From: Acanthacorydalis orientalis
Taxonomy: Eukaryota; Arthropoda; Insecta; Megaloptera; Corydalidae
Reading direction: 5' to 3'
Length of the DNA: 64,000 nucleotides
Assembly: GCA_034766995.1 (NCBI GenBank)
Contig: CM068313.1
Location: forward strand, 19,385,512 to 19,449,511
The notes under the pieces were generated by a model. That model was not told the origin of the DNA. It searched no databases and saw nothing but the letters and a program-made list of their open reading frames with translations. The position numbers and the translations under genes are program-made. Every line of letters starts with the position of its first letter. Positions within the stretch are counted from its first letter, which is position 1. Shown piece by piece: positions 47,946-59,080 of the stretch.

Positions 47946-48110
47946 ATCAATAAGAAACGTACGGTGTGTCAATTTTTAAGAGCGCCAAAGTGGTCGATTG
48001 AAAAACATTAGCATCCTTCAACGGCCGGATATTCTTCACTTTACGTTGTGAACGATCTAATCAATAAAAATAGAGACGCACCAACGAAACAATCAGTCGA
48101 AGTGCGAAAC
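47946..48110. other. GC-richer island, unassigned
   Basis: Short block with CpG words (ACGTACGG, CGGCCGG). A 71-codon plus frame starts at 48048 from a non-ATG codon and runs into a TATA repeat; not supported as a gene. Confidence 0.3.
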
Positions 48111-48216
48111 CTGGTTTTGAATATAATAACATTTAGAACATTCTATTTGCGTAATTGTTTCAATCTCATTGATTTGTACATTAAATTAATCAACTCACAT
48201 TTTTTTCATGCGAAAT

Positions 48217-48218
48217 AC

Positions 48219-48257
<39 letters not shown>
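48217..48257. repeat. Compound (CATA)n-(TA)n microsatellite
   Basis: Four TACA units pass into TA repeats. Confidence 0.95.
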
Positions 48258-48259
<2 letters not shown>

Positions 48260-49116
48260 GTGAAATAAAATGTATAGTTAAATAATTATGTCTTTTATTT
48301 ATTAAACTGATATTTTACCGTGAATTTAATTTTCATTGCTGATATAATTTGACATCGAATATTAATAAAATATTACAATTAAATATAGAAATTAAAACCC
48401 TGATTAATCACATTAACTTTATAATGAATTAATATATCAAATTCGAAAATAATTTTTCAAATCCTCAAAATTTTAAAATAGAGAAAAACATTTGAAATAG
48501 TTAATATATATTAATACATTTTCTCTTTGACATTTGTTGATTTTATAAAATAAACATTATAATAAACTGTTGATAAATATTGTGATTCAGGAAAACTAAT
48601 TCAGTTTGGGAAAACAAAATTAATTTTATTTATAACAAAGTTGTACAAATACATTTTCTGGATCAAACGGATGTGAGGGCAATGGCGTCGTTACTGAAAT
48701 TCGTATAAGAAAAATCAAACATGTTCAATGAATAATCTGTTGAACAATCTGATTAAAATTTTTTTGTGGTTAAGAATCAGTTTGATTACAAAAAGTTTTG
48801 TATTCTATGGATGGATAAAAAATTTATTTCTGATAGTAAAAAATGTATCATTCTATAAATAAGAGAAATATAATTTTATTTTATGATTTCAAATCAAATT
48901 ATTTTACCTGTACGTAAAATAAAAATAAATCAATAGATTGTCAAAACAAGAAAAAATAAAATTTTTTTGGTTACATAAGAACAGAGATATTTTACAGAAT
49001 TGGAAATATTTCAGTTCTGTTAATACAGTATAAGTCGAGAGAAAATATTTTATATTAATATATTGAACATAAAACTATCAATGGCATAGAATTTATTCGA
49101 ACAAAGTAAAGAAATA

Positions 49117-49185
<69 letters not shown>
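49117..49185. repeat. (AT)n microsatellite
   Basis: About 69 bp with one C near the left end. Confidence 0.97.
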
Positions 49186-49187
<2 letters not shown>

Positions 49188-49254
49188 ATGTATATATAAA
49201 ATAAGAAGTAGCAATAATAGTAAAGCAGAATAACTCAACCATATACACAATACT

Positions 49255-49500
49255 ATAATTGTGAAAGATATCAAAATTCCAATCATATCATCGTTGCCAA
49301 TAAATCGCCCCTTGATCGTGTGTAAGGAAAATATTAAGAAAATTCCACCACAAACACTCACAAATTAACATTAGAGACTTCGGCGGACTCGTGAAAAGAA
49401 TAATGATGAAAAATGTGGCTGCCAGAACAGACTGGGACGATCCAGACGAAAAGCAATTGCAATCAGTGAGTTATTTCAGTCATGTGTGTGATTAGGGTTT
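49255..49500. other. GC-richer island with candidate first exon
   Basis: A plus-strand frame is open for 59 codons from after TGA (49313-49315) to TAG (49493-49495) and contains the ATG-initiated segment listed next. It is slightly GC-richer than background, with CGGCGG at 49381-49386. Confidence 0.35.
49403..49465 (+). other. Candidate first coding exon (21 codons)
   Basis: Tandem ATGs at 49403 and 49406 (A at -3 of the first) open MMKNVAARTDWDDPDEK and three more codons to TCA, then an ideal GTGAGT donor at 49466-49471 in phase 0. The acidic Asp-Trp-Asp-Asp-Pro-Asp-Glu patch is not what A/T noise produces. The nearest downstream acceptor of the same phase is at 50603, where another open block ends in GTAAGT. 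No homologue is recognised. Confidence 0.2.
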
Positions 49501-49688
49501 CTGTATTTAGGTTTCTTATCTTGTGCTCTGTTTCCTTTTGACTTACATTTAAAAACTGATAATTTTTTTCCTATATAAAAATTAATTATTAGATTAAATA
49601 TTAAATAACTATAAAAGTTAAATAACAATTTGAACAGAAATAAATTTCAACTGACATATAGTTTATATTTGTACACACCATTATACGT

Positions 49689-49690
<2 letters not shown>

Positions 49691-49729
<39 letters not shown>

Positions 49730-49731
49730 TA
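49691..49731. repeat. (TA)n microsatellite
   Basis: About 41 bp with one C near the right end. Confidence 0.96.
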
Positions 49732-50384
49732 CACTTTAGTAAATAATTCAATTTGCGTTTAATTAAAGTATCGATTTTGGTTTATTTAAATTGAAAACGA
49801 CCTTCTCCTTGCACCAGTCTGTTGTTACTTGGAAATATTTTTCTGTCCGTATACTTTTTCCATTCATTAGGGAAGAAAAAATATGTACAGTATGAATAAC
49901 ATTTTACTTGTTTCTTGTTAACATTTAAAATATGAATCTAATTCAGTTTTGTGATATTTTCATTTACAGATACTTAGCATTGTTATTATTCATTAAAAAA
50001 ATCTGTTACTTAATATTAATCTTGCAAATAAGATACATACAAAAAATCTTTTTGTTATATTTAAAAATGCATAAATATTTATATTTAAGTTGAAGTAATT
50101 ATTTTTTGATAAATCGTATGTTTAAAACGTAAAAAATATATAATATCTCAATTAAATTGTATACTTATTTTCTAATAAGATTTCTATTTCCTACAGATAC
50201 TTTTCAAATTCAACTTCGTTTTGTATTGAAAAATTATTTTAACTAAAAAAAATAAAGTACTTCGTAACAATAATATGTTCATTAATAAATATTTTTGATA
50301 CCTGCATAAAAATGATAGTATTTCAAGTACGATTTGGATAATTTTAAGCTAATATTTATATATTATATTTTTAAAGTATTACAG

Positions 50385-50387
<3 letters not shown>

Positions 50388-50415
<28 letters not shown>
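50388..50415. repeat. (TA)n microsatellite
   Basis: 28 bp, uninterrupted. Confidence 0.95.
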
Positions 50416-50419
<4 letters not shown>

Positions 50420-50569
50420 ACAATTTACTGATTACATTAAAGAATTCGAAAAAATTTAATTCTTTTGATAAGATATCAATAGTCCGGAGAGTTCAGTGAA
50501 CGCGTAGTATTTAAGTTGGAGATAAAAGCTTTGAATTAAGCTCCGAAAATACCCAATTTTCAATTGTAG

Positions 50570-50661
50570 AAACACGAACCGTCATGATTTGCATGTGACA
50601 CAGATTCTCGTCGAAGCTAACGCAGAAATTCTAGATGACTGCTGGATAGGTAGAGAGGCAA
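50570..50661 (+). other. Candidate internal exon
   Basis: TTTTCAATTGTAG (ending 50569) is a fair 3' splice site and GGCAA|GTAAGT (GT at 50662) a near-consensus 5' site, enclosing 92 bp open in one frame. The residues include ILVEANAEILDDCWIGREA (from 50604). An alternative acceptor, GTGACACAG, ends at 50603 and gives a phase-0 start that would join in frame to the 49403-49465 candidate. The family is unknown. Confidence 0.2.
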
Positions 50662-50796
50662 GTAAGTGTCTCTTTTACGGTACGACGATAGTTGGTGCGG
50701 ATTTTCAATGGGGAAATGCTTAGGATTCGAATTGAGAATGGGATTTCATGCAAACCTGGAATCGTGCTTGGCAGATATCGTGAAGTCGACGCTATA

Positions 50797-50804
50797 TGAC
50801 GTCA
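50797..50804. promoter_or_regulatory. CRE/bZIP palindrome TGACGTCA
   Basis: Exact 8-bp match to the CREB/ATF consensus. It is the first of three in 7.3 kb. Confidence 0.5.
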
Positions 50805-52639
50805 CGAGGGGTTTTGATGAAGCTAGTGGGTAGCTTAAAAGAGCTTTCACTACACACACTAACTCTCATGAGATTTGTTTTAAATAGTTTGTTTAAATAT
50901 TTCTCGGTCGGAATGAATGTTTGCGAATGCTGAAAAGTATTTATTTGTATAACATAGAAAGCGTATCGATATCTATTTTGTTTATATTAGAAAGTAAATA
51001 AATTTGTCAATAAAGAAGTTTTCTTTAAAATTTTTCGAAAGATATAATTTCAGCTTGATAATTTTCACCCACATAACAATAATCTAAATAAAAATAAAAG
51101 GAATTCAAATAATTTATTGAAATTTGTACTGAATGCAAAACCACTTTAATGCTTTTCTATGTGTAGGCCATGTTTAAATATTAAGTATAGTAGTGACACT
51201 TTATTGAAACCTTACTGAAGAAAACATTCTACAATTTTAATGAAGTAATTTTAAGAATGGTTGAAATGTGTATCCTTATCGCTCACCGTACCTTTAACTG
51301 ACATATAAATAGAATACCACAAACGAATTTTAATATTGCAGTTCTTTACGGATACGTAAACAGTTATAACATTTTAGAATCAAGCATCCAGACGAAAAGT
51401 TTTTAATGCTTTTAAGGGTGAATAATAAAATAGATGGATTTCGAATACTGATAAATATTTATCCATTCGCTAGAGTTGATAATCTATTGAAACTTTTATA
51501 TTCTTGTTAGACGCCGTTTAAAAAATTTAAAATATAAAAATGATACTTTTTATAAACGTTATCACATGAATTTATTTATCACATTATTTGCTAAAACAAT
51601 ATTTGATATTTTTAAAATATAATTCAGATACAAATAAAATAATTTGTTTTCATAATTTATTTTTGTTTCAGGTAAGCTGCTTTTTTAATTAATTAAGGTA
51701 AGATAAAATTACTTATTTGTAAATTGAATCAAAAACGTCAGACACTATCTAATACAAGTTTTTATAATTTAATATATGAAAAAATGAATATAAAATAACA
51801 GAAATACTCTATTTAATATATCAGCAAAATCTTTTAAAATGAAGAAAATATTTACATTTCATCTTGCGATGAAAAAATACGAATAATAAATTTTCAATTT
51901 CATTTTCGTTATCAAAACGTGAATTTTATATAAGTGTCAGTCTTGCATTTATGCAGCATCTCTATGATAAAGAAAACGTGAAGTGCATATTTTATATAAA
52001 CTTCAAATTTTGTTTTTCATGTCGTCAGTCGTGCTTTTATCATGATGACTTCGTGATGACTGAAAAGTTGGTTTTTCTTATATCTCCAATTTTTTTCATG
52101 TTTACATATATATAAAGAAATTCGAAACATGAAAAGTTAAATATACGAGATAAAAAATTTATCGTATTCTGTTTATAATCAATAAAGAAAATGATTGTTA
52201 ATAAATAGTGATTAATAATTGAATTTGATTTTAATAAATAGATTTGAAATGAAACAAGAGTATCTTTTCGAATTAATGACTTTTTTAATAATAGAAATTA
52301 TATTAAATTTGGGAATAGAATACTTTTTAATAAAATTTAGAATTTTTCAATAAATTTCTAATCCTTTAAATATTATTTTATAGTGTCTATATATTATTTA
52401 ATAACGTTAAAAATCCGTATTTTGGTTTTAATACGTCCTGATGTAATCTTTATATCCAAGAATTAAATTTATTTTTTTAATAAAATTAATGTTAATTTAT
52501 TTGAATAAGAAAACTGTGAAATATCACATTAAGGTTTTTTTTAATTAATTTTTTTATTGTTTGCAAACAACTATTGGCAAGTTGAGATACAAATGGAAAA
52601 CAAACATGAAATTTATCTATACGCGCTTATACATACATA

Positions 52640-52700
52640 TATACAAATATACAAATATATATATATATATATATATATTTGTATGTATGTATGTATATGA
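52640..52700. repeat. Compound (AT)n with partly palindromic flanks
   Basis: ATACAAATATAT and ATATATTTGTAT flank an AT core and are mutually complementary; a (TATG)n run follows on the right. Confidence 0.9.
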
Positions 52701-53033
52701 TTCTTTAGGGACTAAGTACATTTCGTAGAATCTCTGTTTAGATTTAGTAGTATGTGAGACCTGTGAAATGATCCCACTGATACTTGTACCTCTTCGGTTA
52801 CTTCCTTTATGATCATTTGTCAGTTTGAATGAAGCATAGAGCTGAACTTACAATATTATTATTTTGTAATATCATGTGTATACTGGGATTTGATTTTGTA
52901 GATTATAGAAATGTTTTATATATCTTCGAAGTCAGTAAAATTTCTTTCCGTTGCATACATAAGATTGTTCTGTAGATTTTTTATTTTTATAAGAGTTCTG
53001 ATATCTTTTTGTTAAATATTTAGATGTTTTTAT

Positions 53034-53034
53034 G

Positions 53035-53083
<49 letters not shown>

Positions 53084-53084
53084 G
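53034..53084. repeat. (AT)n array with TATG steps
   Basis: Three AT runs separated by TATG at about 16-bp spacing, similar to the array at 34374-34464. Confidence 0.94.
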
Positions 53085-53286
53085 TTTGTATGTGTGTGTA
53101 TGTACATATCGAGGTGTAAAATATTATTAAACAGATGAATTTAACTAAAAACATGTAAATTTCGTTTGTAACCATTGCCATAAAGCATTTTTATTTTTAT
53201 GTGTTCGCTGTGAAAATTGCATGAAATCAAAAATTGTGTTCTATGAAAGTGTTTATGCATAGGGGAGGTCGTGTACATCCAATTGT

Positions 53287-53469
53287 TTGTTTGTTTCAAT
53301 CGATAACATGACATATTGTGCTAAAATTGGAAATAAGGGAAATTCAGTGAAATTGTCAACCGATTCTAATTTTAGTTCAATCATCAAATCAATAATTACT
53401 ATTTTAATTCATAAAATAAACGAGTCCATTGAACGTGTTCAACAACGTTTTTTTAAAAATAGAAAGTAA
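53287..53469 (+). other. Open frame of about 60 codons, unknown
   Basis: The frame starts at TTG, with the first ATG at residue 8. It has a balanced composition with Ser/Asn/Ile/Lys and ends SIERVQQRFFKNRK. The IERVQxRF string recalls the C-terminal part of many non-LTR reverse transcriptases, but the surrounding residues do not match. It could be a remnant or chance. Confidence 0.12.
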
Positions 53470-53800
53470 CTAATTAAAGAGATATTATATCTTGTTTTTT
53501 AAAATATTATATTTTTTGAAGAATTAGAACATATACAATTGATATCTACGAATTTCATTTTTTTAATTGAAAACTAAATTTTCTGTTTATATATTTTAAT
53601 ATAATCATTGAACATCTATATGGATTCATTAATTATTTTTTATTAATTTACAGAAAGTGGAAGTAGATGTAAATTTACATTCAATTTCAAATGATATATT
53701 CATTTACATATATAAATTTTGATCTATATTTCAATCTATGTTCGTTTACATCCAAATATAAATGTGATATGCTACGTTTCACAGCAAATTTCTTAATATA

Positions 53801-54000
53801 AGATGTGATCGTAGCTGGTAAACCGTAGATTTACCTCATAAACTATTAGAATACGTTACGGTGACGTCACATTCATGACAGGTAAATAAAGCACATCTAC
53901 CGACTAAACACAAACACATACCGACATTCTATAAGCAAATATGCATATAAATACGTATTCTATGCATATGCATACTAACAGTGGCGTACGTTAACGTTTA
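53801..54000. promoter_or_regulatory. GC-richer island with CRE and ATGCAT cluster
   Basis: Contains GTGACGTCAC (53861-53870), a 10-bp palindrome enclosing a full CRE, and three ATGCAT palindromes at 53941, 53962 and 53968, the last two abutting. CpG words are frequent. No coding frame. A regulatory role is inferred from motif content only. Confidence 0.4.
53862..53869. promoter_or_regulatory. CRE/bZIP palindrome TGACGTCA
   Basis: Second exact CREB/ATF consensus site, within a longer palindrome. Confidence 0.5.
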
Positions 54001-55078
54001 TTTACTACCAAATAAGATGATCATCATATTAATAGTATAATTAATGTCTATGTAAAGAATGTTTGTTTGAACATGAAATTCGTCATTAATTTACTAGAAT
54101 TTAGCGTTGTAATAAGTTAAAAATTAACTTTAAAAATGTATATATACATACATGCATACACACATATTTATATATATATGTATATATTTCTATATATATA
54201 TATTTACATATTGAATTATTTGTTGAATCGCTATGTTTTAATAAAAGTTGTAATTGTTTGTTTTTGAATCAGTAATCATACTGACAATGTCTTGGTAGTC
54301 TTTGTCTATTTGGATCATTTGAAGTTTTGTCTTCTGCTATCAGATTCAGCATGTGGTGTTGATTCATATTTTTTTTAAATCTGTTTATATATTTTGGTTT
54401 ATACATCATAGCTCCACGAAATTATAAATAAACAGACCTTGCAACACTTGCTAAAACTAAAAGTTGAAACAAAAACTCAAGTAACCCAAATTAACTAAGA
54501 CAATTACGACAACTTGTTTAATTACTTGTAAGTTTTTTGAAATTTGACATCTCAAAACCACAGTTTTCATATACACTTTACATCAAATGTTTCAGTAATT
54601 AATGATTGATTATTGTTCATGCATTATATATTTAAATGATGTAGCCACCACCTTTAGAACGCTAAGACATAGAGGAGAAATAAAAAATATTTTTTTTATG
54701 AACTTATAGTATTACTTTACTAAAAAAATATATATACACACATACTGCCACAAATATAATTTAAGACTATCTAAACATGAGTGATTTGCAATTACAATAG
54801 GAATAAGCGTGTCAAAATTGATAATATTGATTTATTGATTACATTTTGTTATAATTGGAAAGTTATTTCATTTATCATAATAGAAATATTTATCGAAAAT
54901 ATGAATTAAATCAAAAATATAACATATTTTAATGATTTACTGCAAACTATTTATTTTAAAAAAATATAAAATATATTCAATTTTTAATTTTCTGTTAGGG
55001 ACAAAAATATCTATTTTGTTAAAAATATCTATTATATAAATTAAAATTCAATCAAGTTCTTACATTTATATTCCAAAT

Positions 55079-55114
55079 GTAGATTATTACAGATTATTGT
55101 AGATTATTACAGAG
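55079..55114. repeat. Short tandem repeat, about 11-bp unit x 3
   Basis: AGATTATTACAG, AGATTATTGT and AGATTATTACAG in a row. Confidence 0.75.
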
Positions 55115-56104
55115 ATCAATGAAAAAAAATAAGAAATATAACAAAATTTCTGAAAAGTTAAATGTACTAATTTCTAGAAAAATCAGTTCAAGTCAAGTTT
55201 TATATATAAAAAAGTCAATTTAAATTTATATTTTAATGTGTTTTCTCGTTTATGAAAGTGATATAGTCAATAATTATTACACATATATGTTTATATATTA
55301 TTTATTTTTTAAATAAACAATTATGAAAATTTCAATTAATAAATCTATATGAATGTATTAGTTATTTAAAAATTAATATACTTTTTTTAAATTACGAGTA
55401 AATAGCGTGTAAGCTTGTCATTAAATTAAATAAATATTAAAAGTTTCTCAGAATGAATTATTTAATATACATTTGCCTTTAATTTTAATTCGTTAAATGA
55501 TAATGTTTATATAAGTTATAAATCACTTTAAAAGGAGTTGAAAACACATTTTTCTATCTGCTACAAAATAAACTTTTAATTAAAATAAAATGAATTTCAT
55601 ACTACATAAATAGCATTTTCTTTTGACGAGAACTAGAACAAAAATTAATTTCAGTACATCACTAAATAAATATATATTTAGATTTTTTTGCGAAATTCAT
55701 CTAAATGTAAGCCTTTAAAAGTTTATTTTTCAACATTATTTGAATACTCATGTATGTATAAAATGTTTACAAGATATTTTAATCTCGTACAAACAGATTT
55801 ATGCTTAATCTTTTTCATTTATAGCTGTCTAGACAATTTTTTGTATACTGAAAACCTGAAATTAAGAGTATGTTTTAATGTATTATTTATTACATTTGAA
55901 ATAATGAATGTTATATTTAATTTTTCAGTCAAAGATCTTAAGTAATTAGATTTGTTATAACAGATTTGAAAGTTAAAATGTTTTATCAAAAGAATTTTTT
56001 TTATGAATCTATTGAAATGAATATAAATGTACTCGGAAGTAATATAATGATATTATTGAAAGTGATGTAATATAATAGGAAGTATTATTTAAAATATTAT
56101 TTTA

Positions 56105-56106
<2 letters not shown>

Positions 56107-56141
<35 letters not shown>
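56107..56141. repeat. (TA)n microsatellite
   Basis: 35 bp, uninterrupted. Confidence 0.96.
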
Positions 56142-56144
<3 letters not shown>

Positions 56145-56264
56145 TGCCATGATAAAATTAAAGCGTCATATTTTATTATTTAAACCATCAAACAAACAAA
56201 ATACAATATTATATTAACAATGTTTTGAAGTAATATGAGTGAAATTTCAAAAGCGTTTCAACAG

Positions 56265-56540
56265 TTTTTTGTGCGCCACTGTGTAAATAGAATCCATAAC
56301 ATATTTTCATTTACATGAATATACCTACCCGAAAAGACTTCTACTACATGACACGAATACGAATACAGAATACAAACACATGCACAAAATGCCCATAAAA
56401 AGCCTCCATGCAAAAAGTGTGTTTTTCCAACACGTGATATTTATGCAACACGTACACCTGTGTTGTGGCTTTAAAGGTAAAGATATACACAGTTTGTACA
56501 AACATTGCTACGAAATATAAAAATACAATGTCCAGTCCAT
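56265..56540. other. GC-richer island with E-box and a 46-codon frame
   Basis: CACGTG E-box near 56434 and an inverted pair CAACAC/GTGTTG nearby. An ATG at 56380 opens 46 codons to 56520 (starts MHKMPIKS), His/Cys/Lys-rich and unrecognised. There is no signal peptide or splice support. More likely regulatory than coding. Confidence 0.3.
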
Positions 56541-56587
56541 GACTATTCTGAATTATTATGAAACCGATTTAACTTGACATGTTTGAA

Positions 56588-56596
56588 ATATATCTA

Positions 56597-56658
<62 letters not shown>
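56588..56658. repeat. (TA)n microsatellite
   Basis: About 71 bp with two TATC units near the left end. Confidence 0.97.
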
Positions 56659-56661
<3 letters not shown>

Positions 56662-58102
56662 CTACGACAATCTCTTTCTAAATTCATGAATATTGTCGTA
56701 GAAGATTAATTTAATATAGTCTCAATGATTATTTTGAGTCCACTCATATCTCTACAAATAATTTTGAGTTTGCTAGGTATTATAAAGGAATTATGACCAT
56801 AGTTATCAAAAGTGGCTTTAATTGAATGTCGGCAAAGTTTAAAGGACTTATAGCTTTTATATTAAGATTTAAATATTGAACGTTACTGTTTCTAATTCAA
56901 ACTTTTAATACATACATTTTAGAGTAGATTGAAACTAATGTAATCTAAATTAATTAATGGAATTTTATTTTTAAAAAAATATGAAATAATACGTAAATAT
57001 ATGTTTATTATTTAAAATAATCGTTTCACTATATTCACAGATTATCTGTTTGAGAAAATAAATTCAGTTTTATTTTAAATTATATAATTTCAGTTAATTT
57101 GTATAATTAGTAATACATTTATTTAAACAGGGCATAGTAAATTAAGATATTTATTTTATAATTTAGATATCTAATAAAATATTGGTTCATTTTTTGGTTA
57201 AGAATTACAATACATACAGTTTTATTATTCCGGAATAAATAATGTAAATTATTGTTTATTATATAGATTTTCATGTACGATTGAAATGAAAAAAATGTGA
57301 TATGAAAAATAATATCTATAAAGTAATGTTAAGTTTATTTAAATTTGTTGATATTGGTTAGAGATTTTGAACTACAATTTAATTGTCTCGTCAGTAAATA
57401 ATACATAATTTTGTTAAAATAGTCGACGAGGATAATAATATTTATAAATTTAAAAAAATATGGTTATTTCTCACTGAAAAAAAATCAAATATAAATTTGC
57501 CAGAACTGAAATCAATATTTAATCATTAAATTTTTACAGATTCACAAAGAAATAAGTTATGTTGATTTTTTAGTGAAGAAATTTAATTATCTTAGAGTAA
57601 TTAACCACAAATGAAATATTATGATTTTAAGTGCCAAGTTATAAAAATTATAAACGGATAAATTATATAAAGAATATTATTAATTTTTATGAAAAAATTA
57701 AAACAAAAAATCCGAGTGTGTATTAAATTGAATGATTAATAAAATGATTGAAAATAAAACATTTTATTGAAATAAAATTCATTTTCAAAAGATAATTGTA
57801 TTCTTCCAATTAACGAGTTTTCAAATAAATTTTTGTTACAATCTGAAATATAATTCGTAGTAAAAGATCGATTTTATTCAATAACAATAAAATGCTTCTA
57901 AAGGATTTGTCAGTGAATCCACTTACTTAAAATTACTCTTCCTTGACGGAAAAGCTATTTACCATTAGACGAATTATTAGATAAATGGATATACATAATG
58001 ACCCATTGTCTTAATAACAATAACCCCTGAAACCTTTGTTTCAAAACATATATTTATATAACTAAATTATAGTTCAACATTCTAATGTCTTAATAATAAT
58101 TC

Positions 58103-58110
58103 TGACGTCA
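58103..58110. promoter_or_regulatory. CRE/bZIP palindrome TGACGTCA
   Basis: Third exact site. It lies in a short mixed-composition patch followed by a 3' splice-like TTTATTTCAG (ending about 58124) and CAT|GTAAGA at 58156-58163. Confidence 0.45.
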
Positions 58111-58680
58111 GTGTGTTTATTTCAGAGCCGTATTTCGAACGTTTCAATTACAAACATGTAAGAGGTTTACTTAAAACTAACAGAATTTTATCACATATTT
58201 ATTTACACATTTAAATAAAAAAAATAGCATAGACATTGTTATAATTTATATCTATTTATTCTGATATTTAAAGTTCGACTGCATTTATACAAATAAGTGA
58301 TTTTTTCATTATGAATAAAAATACTACGATTCCAATTTTATTTCACATGTTTTTTTTAATTTCGTTATTTTTTAAATAAAAAAATCATGCTTTCAAGCGA
58401 TGTATTATTATTTTATAAGATTTTATTTTAGAATTTGTATAATAATACATAATGTTTTTTTTTCATATTATATGTGTGTATTCTTTACAAAATTAGTAGG
58501 CTTTTGAAATATTTTAATATGTGTTTGTCGTTTTGTAAATTACTAAATAATTCTTCATATTTAAATAATTATTATGTACATTATACATTGTGTATAGAAG
58601 ACAATATCTTAGTCAAGTCTCAATTTATTTTTATACATTATAATTTTTATTGTGTCCAAGCATTTAGAGAACAGTAGCTA

Positions 58681-59080
58681 GAGAGGAAAAAAAACAGTGT
58701 ACAGGAAAAGAAACAGTTTTATATAAAAGTACACCATTTACTCTTCTACGGAACATACAAGACAAATCGTGCGCGAGAGCTCTCGAGATAAAATCGCATA
58801 CAAGTGTATATGTACTAAAAGCAATTTTCTCGAGACACAACGAACGCATGACGACGGTCCATATACAGTACGAGAAGAAGAGACGAAGACGTGGAACGAC
58901 ACCACGAAGTTGGCGGTAGGGAGGCTAACGGCAAAAAGGGTGGTAGTAGTGTCAAGTAATCAGATCTCACGCTTGATCTATTGGAGTGACATTTAAAGCC
59001 TCCTCTTGAAGGGTATAACAGTCGTGATGGCTTGGCCTATTGAAACTACAGAGACGCTAGCACTACTCGAAATGTACCAA
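58681..59080. other. GC-richer, CpG-bearing island
   Basis: About 400 bp with a purine-rich plus strand (GAAGAAGAGACGAAGACG near 58873) and a perfect 12-bp palindrome CGAGAGCTCTCG (58774-58785). It holds the longest exon-like frame on the plus strand (58727-58996). The right portion has no frame. Confidence 0.4.
58727..58996 (+). other. Open frame of 89 codons, unknown
   Basis: Open from after TAA (58724-58726) to TAA at 58994-58996, with no ATG. The product is hydrophilic with balanced composition (segments REEETKTWNDTT and LAVGRLTAKRVVVVSS). No domain is recognised. A minus-strand frame of 61 codons overlaps it, so openness alone is weak evidence. Confidence 0.15.

Larger units (their letters stand above)
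48111..49254. other. A+T-rich spacer
   Basis: Contains a CATA-to-AT tract (48217-48257) and (AT)n at 49117-49185. Confidence 0.85.
49501..50460. other. A+T-rich spacer, possible intron
   Basis: Contains (TA)n at 49691-49731 and 50388-50415. If the exon pair is real this would be a 1138-bp intron. Confidence 0.75.
50461..50850. promoter_or_regulatory. GC-richer island with POU octamer and CRE
   Basis: Contains the POU octamer-type ATTTGCAT (50587-50594), a related ATGCAAAC (50748-50755) and a full cAMP-response/bZIP site TGACGTCA (50797-50804). A 62-codon plus frame (50535-50723, no ATG) overlaps the left half. The island could be an enhancer, an exon, or both. Confidence 0.4.
50851..53800. 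other. A+T-rich spacer with weak GC patches
   Basis: Mildly GC-richer patches occur at 51250-51470 and 52700-52830 without frames or motifs. Contains AT tracts near 52640-52700 and 53034-53084 and the short frame at 53287-53469. Otherwise featureless. Confidence 0.8.
54001..56264. other. A+T-rich spacer
   Basis: Contains an irregular AT/ACAT tract (54139-54202), a three-fold 11-bp tandem repeat (55079-55114), (TA)n at 56107-56141 and a featureless 85-codon frame (55688-55945). Confidence 0.8.
56541..58680. other. A+T-rich spacer
   Basis: Contains a long (TA)n tract (56588-56658) and a CRE at 58103-58110. A 67-codon frame (58474-58677) has no features. Confidence 0.8.

Noticed and set aside
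58083..58217. Possible 32-bp microexon with a downstream open frame of 42 codons near the third CRE
   Set aside because: The splice-like sites are only moderate, and a 42-codon frame is common by chance.
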